Below, piece by piece: positions 1 through 10,735 of a stretch of DNA of 64,000 nucleotides. The translations under genes were made by a program, and so were the position numbers. The notes under the pieces are model-generated. The model saw nothing but the letters and a program-made list of their open reading frames with translations. It was not told the origin of the DNA and did not search any database. Source of the stretch: Undaria pinnatifida (taxonomy: Eukaryota > Sar > Phaeophyceae > Laminariales > Alariaceae); NCBI GenBank assembly GCA_012845835.1, contig JABAKD010000002.1:1798001-1862000 (forward strand). Direction: 5' to 3'. How positions within the stretch are numbered: position 1 is the stretch's first letter; every line of letters begins with the position of its first letter.

Positions 1-575
1 TCAAGCGTCATGGTTTCGGAACATGGGGTCGCAGTTCCGATTTTTACCCGAAAAAATAATGTGATGGGGAGAGGTGCAGAGCTCCTCAATACTTTCGGAG
101 TCCCTTTATATATATATATATATCCCAAAAAACGTGGGGTTGTGGCTTTCTTTGTTAGAAAGTACGAATATTTTTTTACCAGGCATATCTTAGGTCGTGG
201 GTTAGGTCATCGGGTCGGAGTTCCGGTTTTCACTCAGAATAGGCTTTTTTCGAGGGTGGGGGTACAGAACTCCCCACCAGACGAGGAGCCTCATGAAAGA
301 AAAAAAAAAATGTGTTTCAACCATTTTACCGCCGTGGCGTGTGTCAAGAGGCCAAAAGCTCTACCAATACGTCGTTCTTTTGTGTTTTTACGTACCTCGT
401 CCGGGCCGTTCTCTATTTCCCATGCGGTCCGCTGCTGTAGTGTTGACCCTTCGTCGCTGTAGCTGGCTACGTCGAGGTCGATCTCGTAGTGTCCGAAGGG
501 GGCGCACACGAAGATGTTCAGCTGCACCCTGAATGGCATAGGACCAAGAACAGCAGGGAAGAACAGTGAACACGT
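1..575. other. No supported gene; AT microsatellite
   Basis: A short TA microsatellite lies at about 109-122. Two diverged blocks, near 28-90 and 205-290, share a pattern of 'gtcg.agttccg' followed later by 'ag.actcc', so an old duplication is possible. The open frames here overlap one another on both strands and show no family signature or splice context. Confidence 0.5.
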
Positions 576-830
576 GATGGTGGTGGTGGTGGTGGTGGTA
601 GTGGACGGAGGGGAGCGGAGAGGGGGGGAGGGGGGGGAGGGGTTGCTGTTGTTGTTGCTATTATTGTTGGTGCTGTTAGTGTTGCTGGTGTTGTTGGTGC
701 TGTTGTTGTTGATGATGCTGGGTTGTTGGTGTTGGTGAGTTATTGTTGGTGGTTGGGGGGACGGGGGGGACGGGTCGTACTGGGGGTTGGTGGTGGTAGC
801 GGTGGTGGTGATTGGTGGTAGTGGAGGGGG
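576..830. repeat. GGT / TTG microsatellite tract
   Basis: The tract is built from gtggtg and gttgttg units with interspersed G-runs. Frames through it give only Val, Gly or Leu homopolymers, so they are not genes. Confidence 0.9.
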
Positions 831-967
831 GGGCGTACGTATTTGTCGCCTGCCTTAAGCCATGTGACTATTCACCGCAAACTTATTTCCAGCCGGAGCA
901 CCGTTCCTGCTCCTTAAACAGAGACCCGTCCCACATAGAGGTGCTTTTTCCGTTTCTTTCATATATT

Positions 968-1265
968 ACATACAAGCTGGGGGGGGGGTGCTCAGTTTGT
1001 GCATGGCCGTAGTCGCATGACCATAGACCCTCGCGTGCCTACTATGCCGGGATGGAGCACGTCGGGTTTCTACCAACCAGGCAGACATTGCTTGCACCAA
1101 GCGCGAAGCGCCGTGAGGTGTTCGGCGAGTCGCATGAAAGGTGAACTGCATTCTTCCAAGAACCGCTCGTAAGACGAACTTCGGCACCTTGTGCCTGTTT
1201 TCTTGCTTATGGGTGACAGAGTCAATAAGTTGTACCTTGTTTTCCGGTGTGGCCACACCAGAGAC
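968..1265 (+). repeat. Dispersed repeat R1, copy 1
   Basis: This ~290-bp unit starts at a G-run followed by 'gctcagtttgtgcatggcc' and runs to 'ggtgtggccacaccagaga'. The same sequence occurs inverted at 57165-57435 and in partial form at 1320-1560, 56690-56880 and 59160-59375. It has no convincing coding frame. The G- or C-run at or near most copies suggests the tract belongs to the element or marks its target. Confidence 0.8.
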
Positions 1266-1319
1266 AGCAATGGGTATTCCTATGACCAACGCCAAGCCCG
1301 AGGGGGATGCGGGGGAGGG

Positions 1320-1560
1320 CGTCATCAGTCATGCATCATTGCCTAATCGTAGACCGTCGCATCTCTGCAACGGTGGGACGGGCCAGGTGTGCACAGACCA
1401 GGCAGACACCGCGTGCACCAAGCGCGAAGCGCCGCAAGGTGTTCGGTGGATCGGATAAAATGTGTGAGGTTGTGAGGGGGAATTGGATACCCCTGCTTAC
1501 TTTCGTGCATATGGATGTATGGGTGACACCTTTTTTGTTGGGTGTGGCCAGATCCAAAAA
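1320..1560 (+). repeat. Dispersed repeat R1, copy 2 (diverged)
   Basis: The shared core is 'gcaccaagcgcgaagcgccg', followed by 'ggtgttcgg', as in copy 1 at about 1095-1125. The copy ends beside the long G-run at about 1576. Confidence 0.7.
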
Positions 1561-1570
1561 AATCGACGGC

Positions 1571-1905
1571 GGTGGAGGGGGGGGGGGGGGGGGGGGGTCG
1601 ACGGAGGTGGTTGGTTGGTGATGGTGGTGGTTGGTGGTGGGTAGTCATGATTGAGGGCGGTCGGGGGTGGTAGCGGGGGTTGGTGGTGGTGGTGGCGGTG
1701 GTGGTGGTAGTGGTGGTGGCTGGTGGTTGGTGAGGTGGTGGTGGTGGTGGTGGTCGAGAGAGGATTGGGTTGTTAGTGGCGTTTGGCGCTGGTCAGAGAT
1801 GGTGGTGATGGTGGCGGGGGTGGTGATGGTGGTTATAGTAGTTGGTGGTGGTCGGAGAGGGCTGGCAGTGGTGGCGGTGGTTGGAGGTATTTTGGTAGTC
1901 AGTGC
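1571..1905. repeat. Poly-G run and GGT microsatellite
   Basis: A G-run of more than 20 bases at about 1576-1597 is followed by impure (GGT)n to about 1905. The opposite-strand frame reads as Thr, Pro and His homopolymers and is an artefact of the repeat. Confidence 0.9.
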
Positions 1906-2339
1906 GGGGACAGTGACTGGGGGTTCGTACTCTACTACTTGGTAGGTAGTACCCATATGGTGCCTTTTCTTTTGGTGCCGGTGATCGAGTGGATAAGGGA
2001 GAAGCTTGTGGCCGTGGTGGTGGTCATGGTTGCTAAGTGGCGGTGGTTGATGATGCGTGGGGTAAGCGGTGGCGGTGGGGGTGGGGGGTTGATGGGATCA
2101 AACTAAAAACGCTTCTCGTACAGTCTATGTCGGGACAAAACAAAACAAAAAAAAATGTAGATACGAAGGCTTGGTCGACTTTTGCTGGTGTGGGAGTGAA
2201 GAGTGAGTCAACGACTTCCAAGTGATGCATGCTATCACCTGCCCTCGTCTGGTGGTGTATCGCCGTTTCCGACGTCGTAAGATTCTTCCCATTCCATCGG
2301 GTCGGACACCGGGGCCCCGCATTCCCCGCTGATCTGCCT

Positions 2340-2760
2340 GCGAAACGGATGGGGACAGTGAGCACAAAAATCGTCACAAGAACAAGAAGAAGATACACGA
2401 ACAAGAATCAGAGCAAGGATAAGAGCACGAATAAGAACGAGAACGAGAATCATAATGGATAGGCACAAGAGAGAGCAACAAGAGATCATACGTAGATACA
2501 AGAAGAGGAGAGAAAAAAAACGAGAACGCGACACAAGGACAACGATAATGACAAGAGATGAGAAGGTTCAAACGGGGAAAACAACAAAGAGGTTAGAACG
2601 AGGGGAAATGGCAGGTATAAAAGCAAACAAGATAACAAAAAAAAAATCACAAAAGAGCAAAAATAAATAAGAGAAGGACCAACAACAGTTCAAAACGTTC
2701 AAGACATTAGAACAAGGACAAGCCCAAGACACGGGGAAAAAAGGGAGGCAAAAGATGGGA
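2340..2760. repeat. Purine-rich low-complexity tract
   Basis: The tract is dominated by 'agaacaagaa' and 'gagaacgag' type words. Its Lys/Arg/Glu frames are compositional. A similar tract occurs in intron 4 of the peroxiredoxin gene. Confidence 0.8.
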
Positions 2761-3159
2761 GACGAAAAAAAAAACGAAAGAAGGATCGGCCGTGCTTGTA
2801 CGTGCTGCACACACGTACCTCCAGCGCATGGTGATCTTGGGGTGGTCGTGAAAGTCATAGGCCTCGACCTGGAGGTACTGCTCCTTAGACGTATCGCCTG
2901 CGACCGAACGTGGCAAAACATGCGAGTATTCCGCAAGAACAAACGATGCACCCATTCGTCAATACGGGGGGCGTTGCGAGGTACCCACGTTGGCTGTGTG
3001 TAGGAGTTGGATATAATAATTATATTGAAACCGCTGAACGTGACAAGTCAAAGGCCAATACAATCCACACAAAAAATCGGAGAAGGTTACAAAAAAAATA
3101 GGTTTCCGAGGATTTTTGTTTTTTCCCCTAGGAAATCTTTTATTTTTGTTACTTGTTTC

Positions 3160-3250
3160 AAACATTTGACGCAATTATGATGACTTCGATCAACTTGCGG
3201 GTCGATCCCCACCTTCGGAAGCTGCGTGATTCATCACGAGGGTCGCGCAT
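3160..3250 (+). repeat. Dispersed motif R2 (diverged copy)
   Basis: The motif reads 'gacttcgatcaacttgcggg', then 'tcgat' and 'aagctgcgtgat', matching the clearer copies at 27755, 33175 and 63390. Confidence 0.55.
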
Positions 3251-3282
3251 TTGTTTGCCCTTCGAAGATAAACATCAAGGGT

Positions 3283-3662
3283 GTGTTCTGTACGGTACGT
3301 ACCGAAACCTACCGCCGGTATTACCGGTCACGCACACATCGGTATATTCGGTACGACATCAATACCGGTATCGGACACTTCGGTAAGTTCGGTACGGCAT
3401 CAATACCGGTACCGGACACGTCGGTAAGTTAGGTACGATATTGACACCAGTACCGGCAAAGACTTTCATACCGGTACCGGACACTTCGGTAAGCTCGGCA
3501 CGACTTCGCTACCGGTAACGGACACTTCTGTAAGTTCAGTACGGCATTGATACCGGTACCCGGACTTTTGTACCGGAGTTGGTACTGGTATCGGTACAAG
3601 ATCGATGCCGATACCGGGCACCTTGGTAAGTTTCGTACGATATCAACCCCGTACTGCCACAT
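3283..3662. repeat. GGTACCG minisatellite
   Basis: Roughly 50-bp units are repeated about seven times around 'aataccggtaccggacac' and 'ttcggtaagttcggtacgg'. The units are strongly palindromic at ACCGGT and GGTACC. No reading frame is conserved. Confidence 0.85.
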
Positions 3663-4271
3663 TTTGGCATCAAAACAAGGTTGATTCTTATGCGATCCGA
3701 TGCCGAGCTTCAGGTTTTTAGTTTTCAGTCCGAAAAACAGGTCGGTCTTTTTCTGCAGTCCACCATATTATTTCAAACTGGGGCGGCTAAACTCTGATTT
3801 GAAAATCTGATGGCCCAAGTCGTCAGATTTTACCTGGCGATTCAGCCTGTCGGGCTCTCAAATCGAAAAACGGCATCAGGCTTCCATCAAGTAAATGCCT
3901 TATTATTTTTTAAAAGGAGCTTCCTGGAGAATATAGTACGAAATAGTACCCAGGGGACGTGCTTGAAGGGGTGATAAGTTGCAATGCCCGAGATTTCGAA
4001 CGTAACCTAACGAGTACCCGGGTACCCGCGGGTACCCGGAGCCCAAATTCTCGACGAGTATGAAATGCTACTCGTACCCGTGACGGGTATTATAGCAAGC
4101 CGGGTAATACTCGCGAGTACCCGGGTAATTGGTGAAAGAGTAACACCTATTCTAGCTTACCCACGCTATAAACTCTCGGCAGCACTTGTTGGCGTCTCCG
4201 GAAAATAAAAACCTGCCATGCCAAGGTTTGAACACCTACAGTAACTCCAATCTCCGTAGTGTTCGAGGTTT
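3663..4271. repeat. No gene; GGGTACCC-rich block
   Basis: At 4015-4135 there are repeated 'gggtacccg' and 'cgagtacccgggta' words, a palindromic motif distinct from the GGGTC elements elsewhere. I see nothing codeable in the remainder. Confidence 0.6.
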
Positions 4272-4475
4272 GTCACCACTAAGACTACGGGGGCGACCAG
4301 CAAAAGCGGTCCCTATATTGCCTCTACATTAGGGCCGGTATGTGCCAGCCGGAAACATAGATAAGCACAATAGCGGCAGCCGCTAGACTACGGGGGCGGC
4401 CAGCAGTAGCGGTCCCTATATTGCCAGAGAAGCCAGCCGGAAACATAGATCGGCACTATAGCGGCAGCCGACACG
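4272..4475 (+). repeat. Two-copy tandem duplication
   Basis: A ~100-bp unit with 'agactacgggggcg', 'agcggtccctatattgcc' and 'agccggaaacatagat' is present twice in a row. Confidence 0.85.
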
Positions 4476-4589
4476 TCTTCACACACTGCCACTATTAGTC
4501 AATAGTTGCCGCCGCAAATACCTCCGCTTCTTCGACGACTTTGCGCAAATCTCTGTTGACCGTAACAAATGGCAAGGTATGCAGCAGCC

Positions 4590-5152
4590 TCCCCTTTTGG
4601 TAGGGGGCAGGACGGATGGCGCACTCTCTGGCCACCGCCTCGCATGAATTTGGGCGAGGTATCTTCGATGGAAATAATCAACTTTTATTGCTCCATCAAG
4701 CCGTGATGACTGCTGACATTTTGTGTGGTGTTTTATTCGGCGTTGAGGGGGTTGAGTCATCGCCGAGGTCATGTGCTCAGGGGTTTTGTCCCCTCCCCTG
4801 GAGCCCCTTTTTGTGTCACATCCCCACAGTACCACACCCCTCCAATGTGCGGCAGCAGCGGCAAGTATATTCCGTTCAGGCATTGACATCACACGGCCGC
4901 AATACCACACCCATACGAGGGTGAGGCAGCAGTGGTTCAATTCTACAAGCAGTGTTAGCACATCCCCTTTTTATCACACCCCCTCATCACCACACCCCGT
5001 ACACGCCTGGTGGGTGTGCGGACGTGCTACCACACCCCCTGGTTTATCACACTCCCTTCGTGGCCCCTGCGAGCCGCACTCATCACCCGGGTTACATAAG
5101 ATAACACACCCCCCACAGAATACCACACCCGGTGATAATATTTTTATCAAAC
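4590..5152 (+). mobile_element. Diverged copy of the 8.8/9.9-kb TIR element
   Basis: This block matches copy B of the inverted pair in order and orientation: 'gggggcaggacggatggcgc', 'cggcgttgagggggttgag', 'tcatcgccgaggtcatgtgc', then 'accacacccggtgataata'. The outer termini found in the other copies are not recognisable, so this is a decayed or end-truncated relative. Confidence 0.8.
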
Positions 5153-5699
5153 CAAGTTGATATCGGGTGCTTTATGATGTAGTCTACGGCATGCATCATC
5201 CACTTTCGTCGAACATGTGTGGAAGGCTACTTTTCGCGGGGGAGGGGGGGGGGGGGCACAGATACACAGCGTAGCAAACGTGAACCCGCAGAGCTTCTTT
5301 TCTTTTGGGTTGATATACTGGCATGTGCTAATAAAACAGATCGAGCGGTGCATATTGCGTGCACACGATGCACTGGCATTTCCGCTGCATAAAGTCAACA
5401 TAGTTCCTAATGTGCTCGATGAGCTCTGACATCGATTTTGCAAGGAGCACTGTTCTAAATGGCCCTCTAGAATATGTAGGGTTGGATACTGGCGAGCAGC
5501 GCCATTACCAGGTATACTGGCTGCAGCCAGTACACTGGGTCCAAACAGTACACTGGTGTCGCGGCGAAGCCAGGTGGTCGCGGCGCAGCCGCGACCACCG
5601 CCCCCCCTCGGCCCCGCTGGAGGCGCCCCGGCGGAGGCGTGTTTTTACGCGATTTGGCTTCACGACAAGTAGAAGATTTTTTTCGGGTGATTTTGGGCC

Positions 5700-5966
5700 A
5701 CTTCCGAATTCGGTGCTGCCGGACTCGGGTATAAATAGTACGTAAACGGAAAATAATATGGACAACAGGTAGTCCATAATGTTGCCAAATTTTCTCAAGA
5801 CATCGGTGGGTGATATAATCACATGACTGCGGTATTCAACACATTCATCAACAAAAACTGTTCCCAAAACATGTTGAACCAAGTAAGTTGTGAGAGCCAC
5901 CGTGCGTGGTGGTGATATATCGTCATATATATATATTTCATCAACCCCATCCTCACTCGAAGGCAC
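5700..5966 (-). CDS. Possible exon, histone-fold-like
   Basis: An open stretch reads VALTTYLVQHVLG, then FVDECVEYRSHVIISP and TDVLRKFGNIMDYLL. The pattern of a long hydrophobic helix, a short VIISP strand and a second helix resembles the middle and C-terminal half of a histone fold such as H2A. The H2A equivalents are a YLTAEVLE-type helix, an IIPRH-type loop and the following helix. There is no upstream ATG in frame before a stop near 6013, so it would have to be an internal exon. The frame continues past the helix into a charged tail without family signature. Family membership is inference from pattern only; the open frame could be chance. Confidence 0.2.
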
Positions 5967-6598
5967 GAAATGAAATACTGCCCAAGTATGTACCAGTAGT
6001 CTATTACTTTAACTAAAATATTGGTCTCGAATATATAGCGCATGTCCGAAGTAGCGAAGCACGTAAACCAAAAAGGAAGTCCTCTCCGCCAAAGGCACCA
6101 TCCACTAAACAAACACCGAAAAGAGACGCTATGGAGGAAAGGAAGCACAGCGAAGCTGGTACAGTAGCCCTAACATCAAGCAGGAGGAGGCGCGACCGCC
6201 ACTACTTCTGCTTCACGGGATTCGCTCGAAGCCGCAGCGGCTTCGGGATTTTGAGACCACCCGCCGTCTGTACGGTATCCCAACTTCCTCTAGACTGTGC
6301 GTGCCTTTCTTCTTTCGTCTCGCAGCCTCTCCCATCTGATGTCGAGCAATTCGGTGGGTTTCCATGTGCTTTTTCGGAAGCACACTATAGGACGTACGTA
6401 AGTGGGCCAAGTACTGGCTGTACTGGCAGCCTCTCAGCCAGTACAAGGAGTACCGCCCGTGCAGGAGTCTTGCGAGTAGATACTGTGATCCAGGATCCAA
6501 CCCTAAGAATTCGTCTACGATATACCTGGTACCTGGTAAAATAAGAGAAAATTATCTTAAACCGGAAAAAGAGAAAACTGGACATAAGATAAATATTT
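5967..6598. other. No supported gene
   Basis: The stretch holds short palindromes built on 'ccagtac' and 'gtactgg' (6405-6465; a related set is at 5508-5560). No frame carries a recognisable domain. Confidence 0.5.
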
Positions 6599-6950
6599 CA
6601 GGGCTTTTCACGGTTCATGACCCGACCCGCGCGGGTCGGGTCAAGGGGGTTTCAAAATATCGCGGGTCGGGTCGGGTTGGGTCATAACATTTTAAAATCT
6701 CACTGGTCGGCTTGGGTCAAGAGATTTCAAAATCTCGCGGGTCGGATCGGGTCCGGTCAATAGGCTTAAAAACTCTCGCGGGTCGGGTCGGGTAGGGTGA
6801 AGAGGTTTCAAAACCTCGCGGATCGGGTCGGGTAGGGTCAAGAGGCTGTCAAGTCTCGCCGGTCGGGTCGGGTCATGACCCGCAAGATACGGGCCACTAA
6901 CGGGTCAAGCCATCATGACCCGCGAGTAGTTTTCGGCTGACCTGTAGGTC
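6599..6950. mobile_element. GGGTC-rich element, copy 1
   Basis: It begins with 'cagggcttttcacggttcat', followed by units of 'tttcaaaatctcgcgggtcg' with 'gggtcgggt'. The same terminal word occurs at 32344 and, inverted, at 52836, so the CAGGG end is probably a true element end. The right end is unclear because the motif fades into inverted GACCCG words. Confidence 0.7.
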
Positions 6951-7261
6951 AAACCCGCGGATCTGGCCCGCGGATCCGCCTTTTTCAAACTTACATCTGA
7001 GGGCCGTTGCCGTGCAGGCGCCCCGCGGGTCCGATCCGCGGATCCGTAAATCATACATACAAAACTTACCGCTTCCTGCCTCTTTCGTGTCGATGCTCCT
7101 ATCATTTGTCATCACAGCGTGTAGAACAATCACCAGGCAGTACCCCTAGCTACTCGTACCATGGCATACAGCGTGACGAGAACCTCGTGCCGGCTGAAGC
7201 CGTAACAGTAGTAACAATTTCGGTCATACCGGTACGAAATGTGACCAATCGTAAAAAGGCA

Positions 7262-7345
7262 AGGGCAGTCGTCGTCGAAGCAGCATCATCATCAGCAGCA
7301 GCAGCAGCAACAGCAGCAACAGCAGCAGCAAGCACCAGCAGGAGA
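7262..7345. repeat. CAT/CAG microsatellite
   Basis: The tract is 'catcatcatcag' followed by impure (CAG)n/(CAA)n. It would read as Ser, Ala or Gln runs depending on frame, and no surrounding gene is visible. Confidence 0.9.
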
Positions 7346-7714
7346 CCCCAGATTCTCGCGGATCGCAGCCCCTGCTGACAGATCCACCGCCCCGGTTGTG
7401 GGCTTGCTGCCGGAGGCGGCTCAGCTAGCCTGCTTGCCGGGGCCGGAGTCTGCATAGATACCTAATTCGCTCGTAGGGTCGCTCGTCGGGTTGATCCGGT
7501 GGCTTAGCGCTACGGGCGTGGCTAATTGCCCATGCGTGCGCGTTGCGGTTTATTTCTCATTTTTCGCGCGCACACAACAAAAATGCTGCTGCGAACAATA
7601 CCGGTAGAAAGAACGATAGAACACGACATCCTGGGAAAGGTACGAAGGATCAAAGACCAACCAACCGACCGAGGCATACATGCTTTGTCCCGTTCTTTTC
7701 GACGTCGACCCCTG

Positions 7715-7945
7715 AGAAATGTCACCGGGTCAAGTCGACCTGACCCGCATGAAACCCTTATCTCGTGGGTCACCCGGATTGTGGCGGGTCGGGTCGGGAG
7801 GATTTCAAAATCTCGCGGGTCGGGTCGGGTCGGTCGGGTCGGGTCGCGTCGGGTCAAGACGTCTCGAAATTCTCACGGGGCGGGTCGGGTCAGCTGACCC
7901 GACCCGACCCGACCCGCGAGATTTGACCCGACCCTTGAAAAGCTT
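7715..7945. mobile_element. GGGTC-rich element, copy 2
   Basis: Repeated gggtcgggtcggg units meet inverted gacccgacccgaccc units at 7890-7915, forming a near-palindrome. The right end 'acccttgaaaagctttgaaa' resembles the inverted terminal word of the other copies. Confidence 0.7.
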
Positions 7946-8512
7946 TGAAATGTTCCCGCTCGCCGAGCCTTCTCTTATCGTAGCCACTATTTAGCTCTAA
8001 AGATACAGTGGCCGGAGTCCTCGTATCTCCCGCCAGTTGCAACATCACACCACATACCATGATACACATAAACCGTTTCCGTGCAAGCTGTGCCACCGCC
8101 CACCATCGCCAACACAACTCGACTTAAACAACTCCCATACACTTGTGACCGGATCAATCAACGTACGAGTACTCGCACGACGCGTTGCCCTTTGACACTC
8201 TCAGTGCTGAAAAAAAGTGTTGGGAAACGAAAAAAAAAATGAGACGTGATCACGGCAGAACGGAGCACACGAAACAGCTAGGCCTACTGGGGAGGTAGAG
8301 GGGATATACTAGAACGTTAAATCAGCTGAGCTCTAGATGAACGCGCGCGAACAGCATGAATGATGACGACGAAGTCTTATTATGGGCAGGGCCGCTGCTG
8401 CTGCTCGCAGCCCCTCCCTGACCGGTTAGTGCGTGCCAGGGACGAATTATTACGGAAGAACGAGAGTATCGACTCTCTGGCCCCCAAAAGTCTGTAATCA
8501 AGATGTTCTGTG

Positions 8513-8778
8513 TTGTTGCTGTTGTTGTTGTTCTCACATAACTCGCATAATAATCAAGTCCGTGGTCGCAGGACAGGCTCCAGTCACTCTGGAGCGGAGG
8601 AATACCCCAGGGAAAAGCACAAGCAAACCAAAGGTGGTACACGCATATATCACAGCTGACGCAATTCATCCCTCCACCAGAAAAATATAAAAGTGAAATC
8701 GAGAGTCAGCCTACGATGTGCCAGGTCCATACTGTCTGGTGCATACGTCTCACTACTCGTGCCTGGAAAAAACGACTA
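8513..8778 (+). repeat. Host repeat H, left part, interrupted at 8779
   Basis: This block is the reverse complement of about 49947-50200, sharing for example 'cctacgatgtgccaggtcca' and 'aatcaagtccgtggtc'. Its continuation resumes at 9659 after the inserted element. A TA dinucleotide at the break (8777-8778) is the target site. Confidence 0.85.
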
Positions 8779-9656
8779 CCGTAGCTGACACCAGATAACA
8801 CACCCCGGTGATGAAATTTTGGGATTTGAAAATATTATCACCGGGTGTGGTATCCTGTGGGGGGTGTGATACCTTGTGCACCCCGGGTGATGAAGTGCTG
8901 CTCGCGGGGGGCCCAAGGGAGGTGTGATAAACCAGCGGGTGTGATGGGACGTCCGAACACCCACAAGGTGTGTTTGGGGGTGTGATAAATGAGGGGGGGT
9001 GATAAAAAGGGGGTGTGATGGCACGTCCGAACGCCCACAGGGTGTGTTTGGGGATGTGATAAAAGTGGGTGTGATAACAGTTGAACCGCTGCTGCCGCAC
9101 ACTTGAAGGGGTGTGGTATGCCTGCACGTACACTTGCCGCTGCCCCGCATATCTGCTGTAGATACCTACCTGCGATACCGGGTACCACAAGGGGCCCAAT
9201 CTAGGTGACGAAACTCCTTAGCACATGACCTCGGCGATGACTCAACCCCCTCAACGCCGAAGAAAGTTTCAAACGATTGCGCACTTGGATTGGAGCATAA
9301 AAAAATGAAATATACCTAAATCGAAGACACGTCGCCCGATATGATACAAAGCGGTGGCTGCGCCATCCGTCCTGCCCCCACACAACAGTGGGCTGCTGCT
9401 ACCTACCTCGCTATCGGTACGACCAAAAACGAGTTACGCAGGCACCACGGCCAAAAATCGAAGCCACAAACCACAAATCTACACTACGATATGACCGGCG
9501 TGTGTTATCTTGTGTGCCCCGGGTGATAATCTTCTGTACCTCGGTTGATAAATCGATTGTTTGTCAGACACGCCCAAAATTATCACCGGGGTGTCGTATC
9601 CTGTGGGGGGTGTTAATTATTATGTATACGGGTGATATCTTGTGTCACAGTTACGG
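8779..9656 (-). mobile_element. TIR element T1, copy A
   Basis: An 878-bp element begins CCGTAGCTGACACC and ends GTGTCACAGTTACGG, so its termini are inverted repeats starting CCGTA. It is flanked by TA at 8777-8778 and 9657-9658, and the uninterrupted host sequence at 49.69-50.20 kb has a single TA there. Internally it carries many 'ggtgtgataa' and 'cacacccc' words. The open frames through it are repeat-driven and no transposase is visible. It is a non-autonomous TA-target element, as in Tc1/mariner-like MITEs; the superfamily is inference. Confidence 0.85.
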
Positions 9657-9658
9657 TA

Positions 9659-9870
9659 TACCGCTTGCCACCCAAGAAAGACTCGTACCACGTAGATATT
9701 GCACGTAGTAACTTTCACTACGCATAGGCACGACAGACGCAAGTCAATTGGAATAAAGACACAAAGGAAAGAAAAGAAGATAAAGGAAAGGAAAGAAAAG
9801 ACAAGAAAGCGGGAAAGAGAAGAAGGAAAGGCAGCAAAAGACAAAAAAAAGCTACAAGTACCAGGTAGAA
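9659..9870 (+). repeat. Host repeat H, right part, purine-rich tail
   Basis: The block starts 'taccgcttgccacccaagaa' and passes 'gcacgacagacgcaagt' into a purine-rich tract. Its reverse complement is at 49690-49946, contiguous there with the part found here at 8513-8778. Confidence 0.85.
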
Positions 9871-9876
9871 AGACTA

Positions 9877-10733
9877 CCGTAACTGACACAAGATATCACC
9901 CGTATACATAAGAATTCACACCCCCCACAGGATGCAACACTCCGGTGATAATTTTGGGCGTTTCTGACAAACCATCGATTTATCAACCGGGGTACATAAC
10001 ACACGCCGGTCATATCGTAGTGTAGATTTGTGTTTTGTGGCTTCGATCTATGGCCGTGGTGTCTCTTCGTAGCTCGTTTTTGGTCGTACCGATATCGAGG
10101 TAGGTAGCAGCAGCGCACTGTTGTGTGGGGGCAGGACGGATGGCGCAGCCACCGCCTCGTACCATATCGGGCGAGGTGTTTGCGATTTATAGGAATATTT
10201 TAGTTTTTTATGCTCCAATCCAAGTGCGCAATCGTTTGAAACTTTCTTCGGCGTTGAGGGGGTTGAGTCATCGCCGAGGTCATGTGCTAAGGAGTTTCGT
10301 CACCTAGGTTGGGCCCCTTGTGGTACCCGGTATCGCAGGTAGGTACCTACAGCAGATATGCGGGGCAGCGGCAAGTGTTCGTGCAGGCATACCACACCCC
10401 TTCAGGTGTGTGCGGCAGCAGCGGTTCAGCTGTTATCACACCCGCTTTTATCACATCCCCAAACACACCCTGTGGGCGTTCGGACGTGCCATCACACCCC
10501 CTTTTTATCACCCCCCCTCATTTATCACACACCCCCCAAACACACCTTGTGGGTGTTCGGACGTCCTATCACACCCGCTGGTTTGTCACACCTCCCTTGG
10601 GCCCCCCGCGAGCTGCACTTCATCACCCGGGGCACACAACATATCACACCCCCCACAGGATACCACACCCGGTGATAATATTTCAAATCCCAAAATTTCA
10701 TCACCGGGGTGTGTTATCTGGTGTCAGTTACGG
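9877..10733 (+). mobile_element. TIR element T1, copy B, inverted to copy A
   Basis: An 857-bp element begins CCGTAACTGACACAAG and ends GTGTCAGTTACGG, flanked by TA at 9875-9876 and 10734-10735. Over its whole length it is the inverted counterpart of copy A, giving two ~0.87-kb arms around a ~220-bp centre. The two have diverged by small indels and substitutions, so this is not an assembly artefact of identical arms. Confidence 0.85.
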
Positions 10734-10735
10734 TA

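Noticed and set aside
1645..1956. Thr/Pro/His-rich ORF on the minus strand
   Set aside because: It is the complement of an impure GGT microsatellite. The residues are dictated by the repeat and the plus strand is open as well.
3283..3662. CRISPR array
   Set aside because: Repeats are contiguous and imperfect with no spacers of constant size.
6599..6900. Telomere-like or CRISPR-like array of gggtc units
   Set aside because: The units are irregular, lack unique spacers and occur as bounded dispersed copies. This is a eukaryotic sequence.
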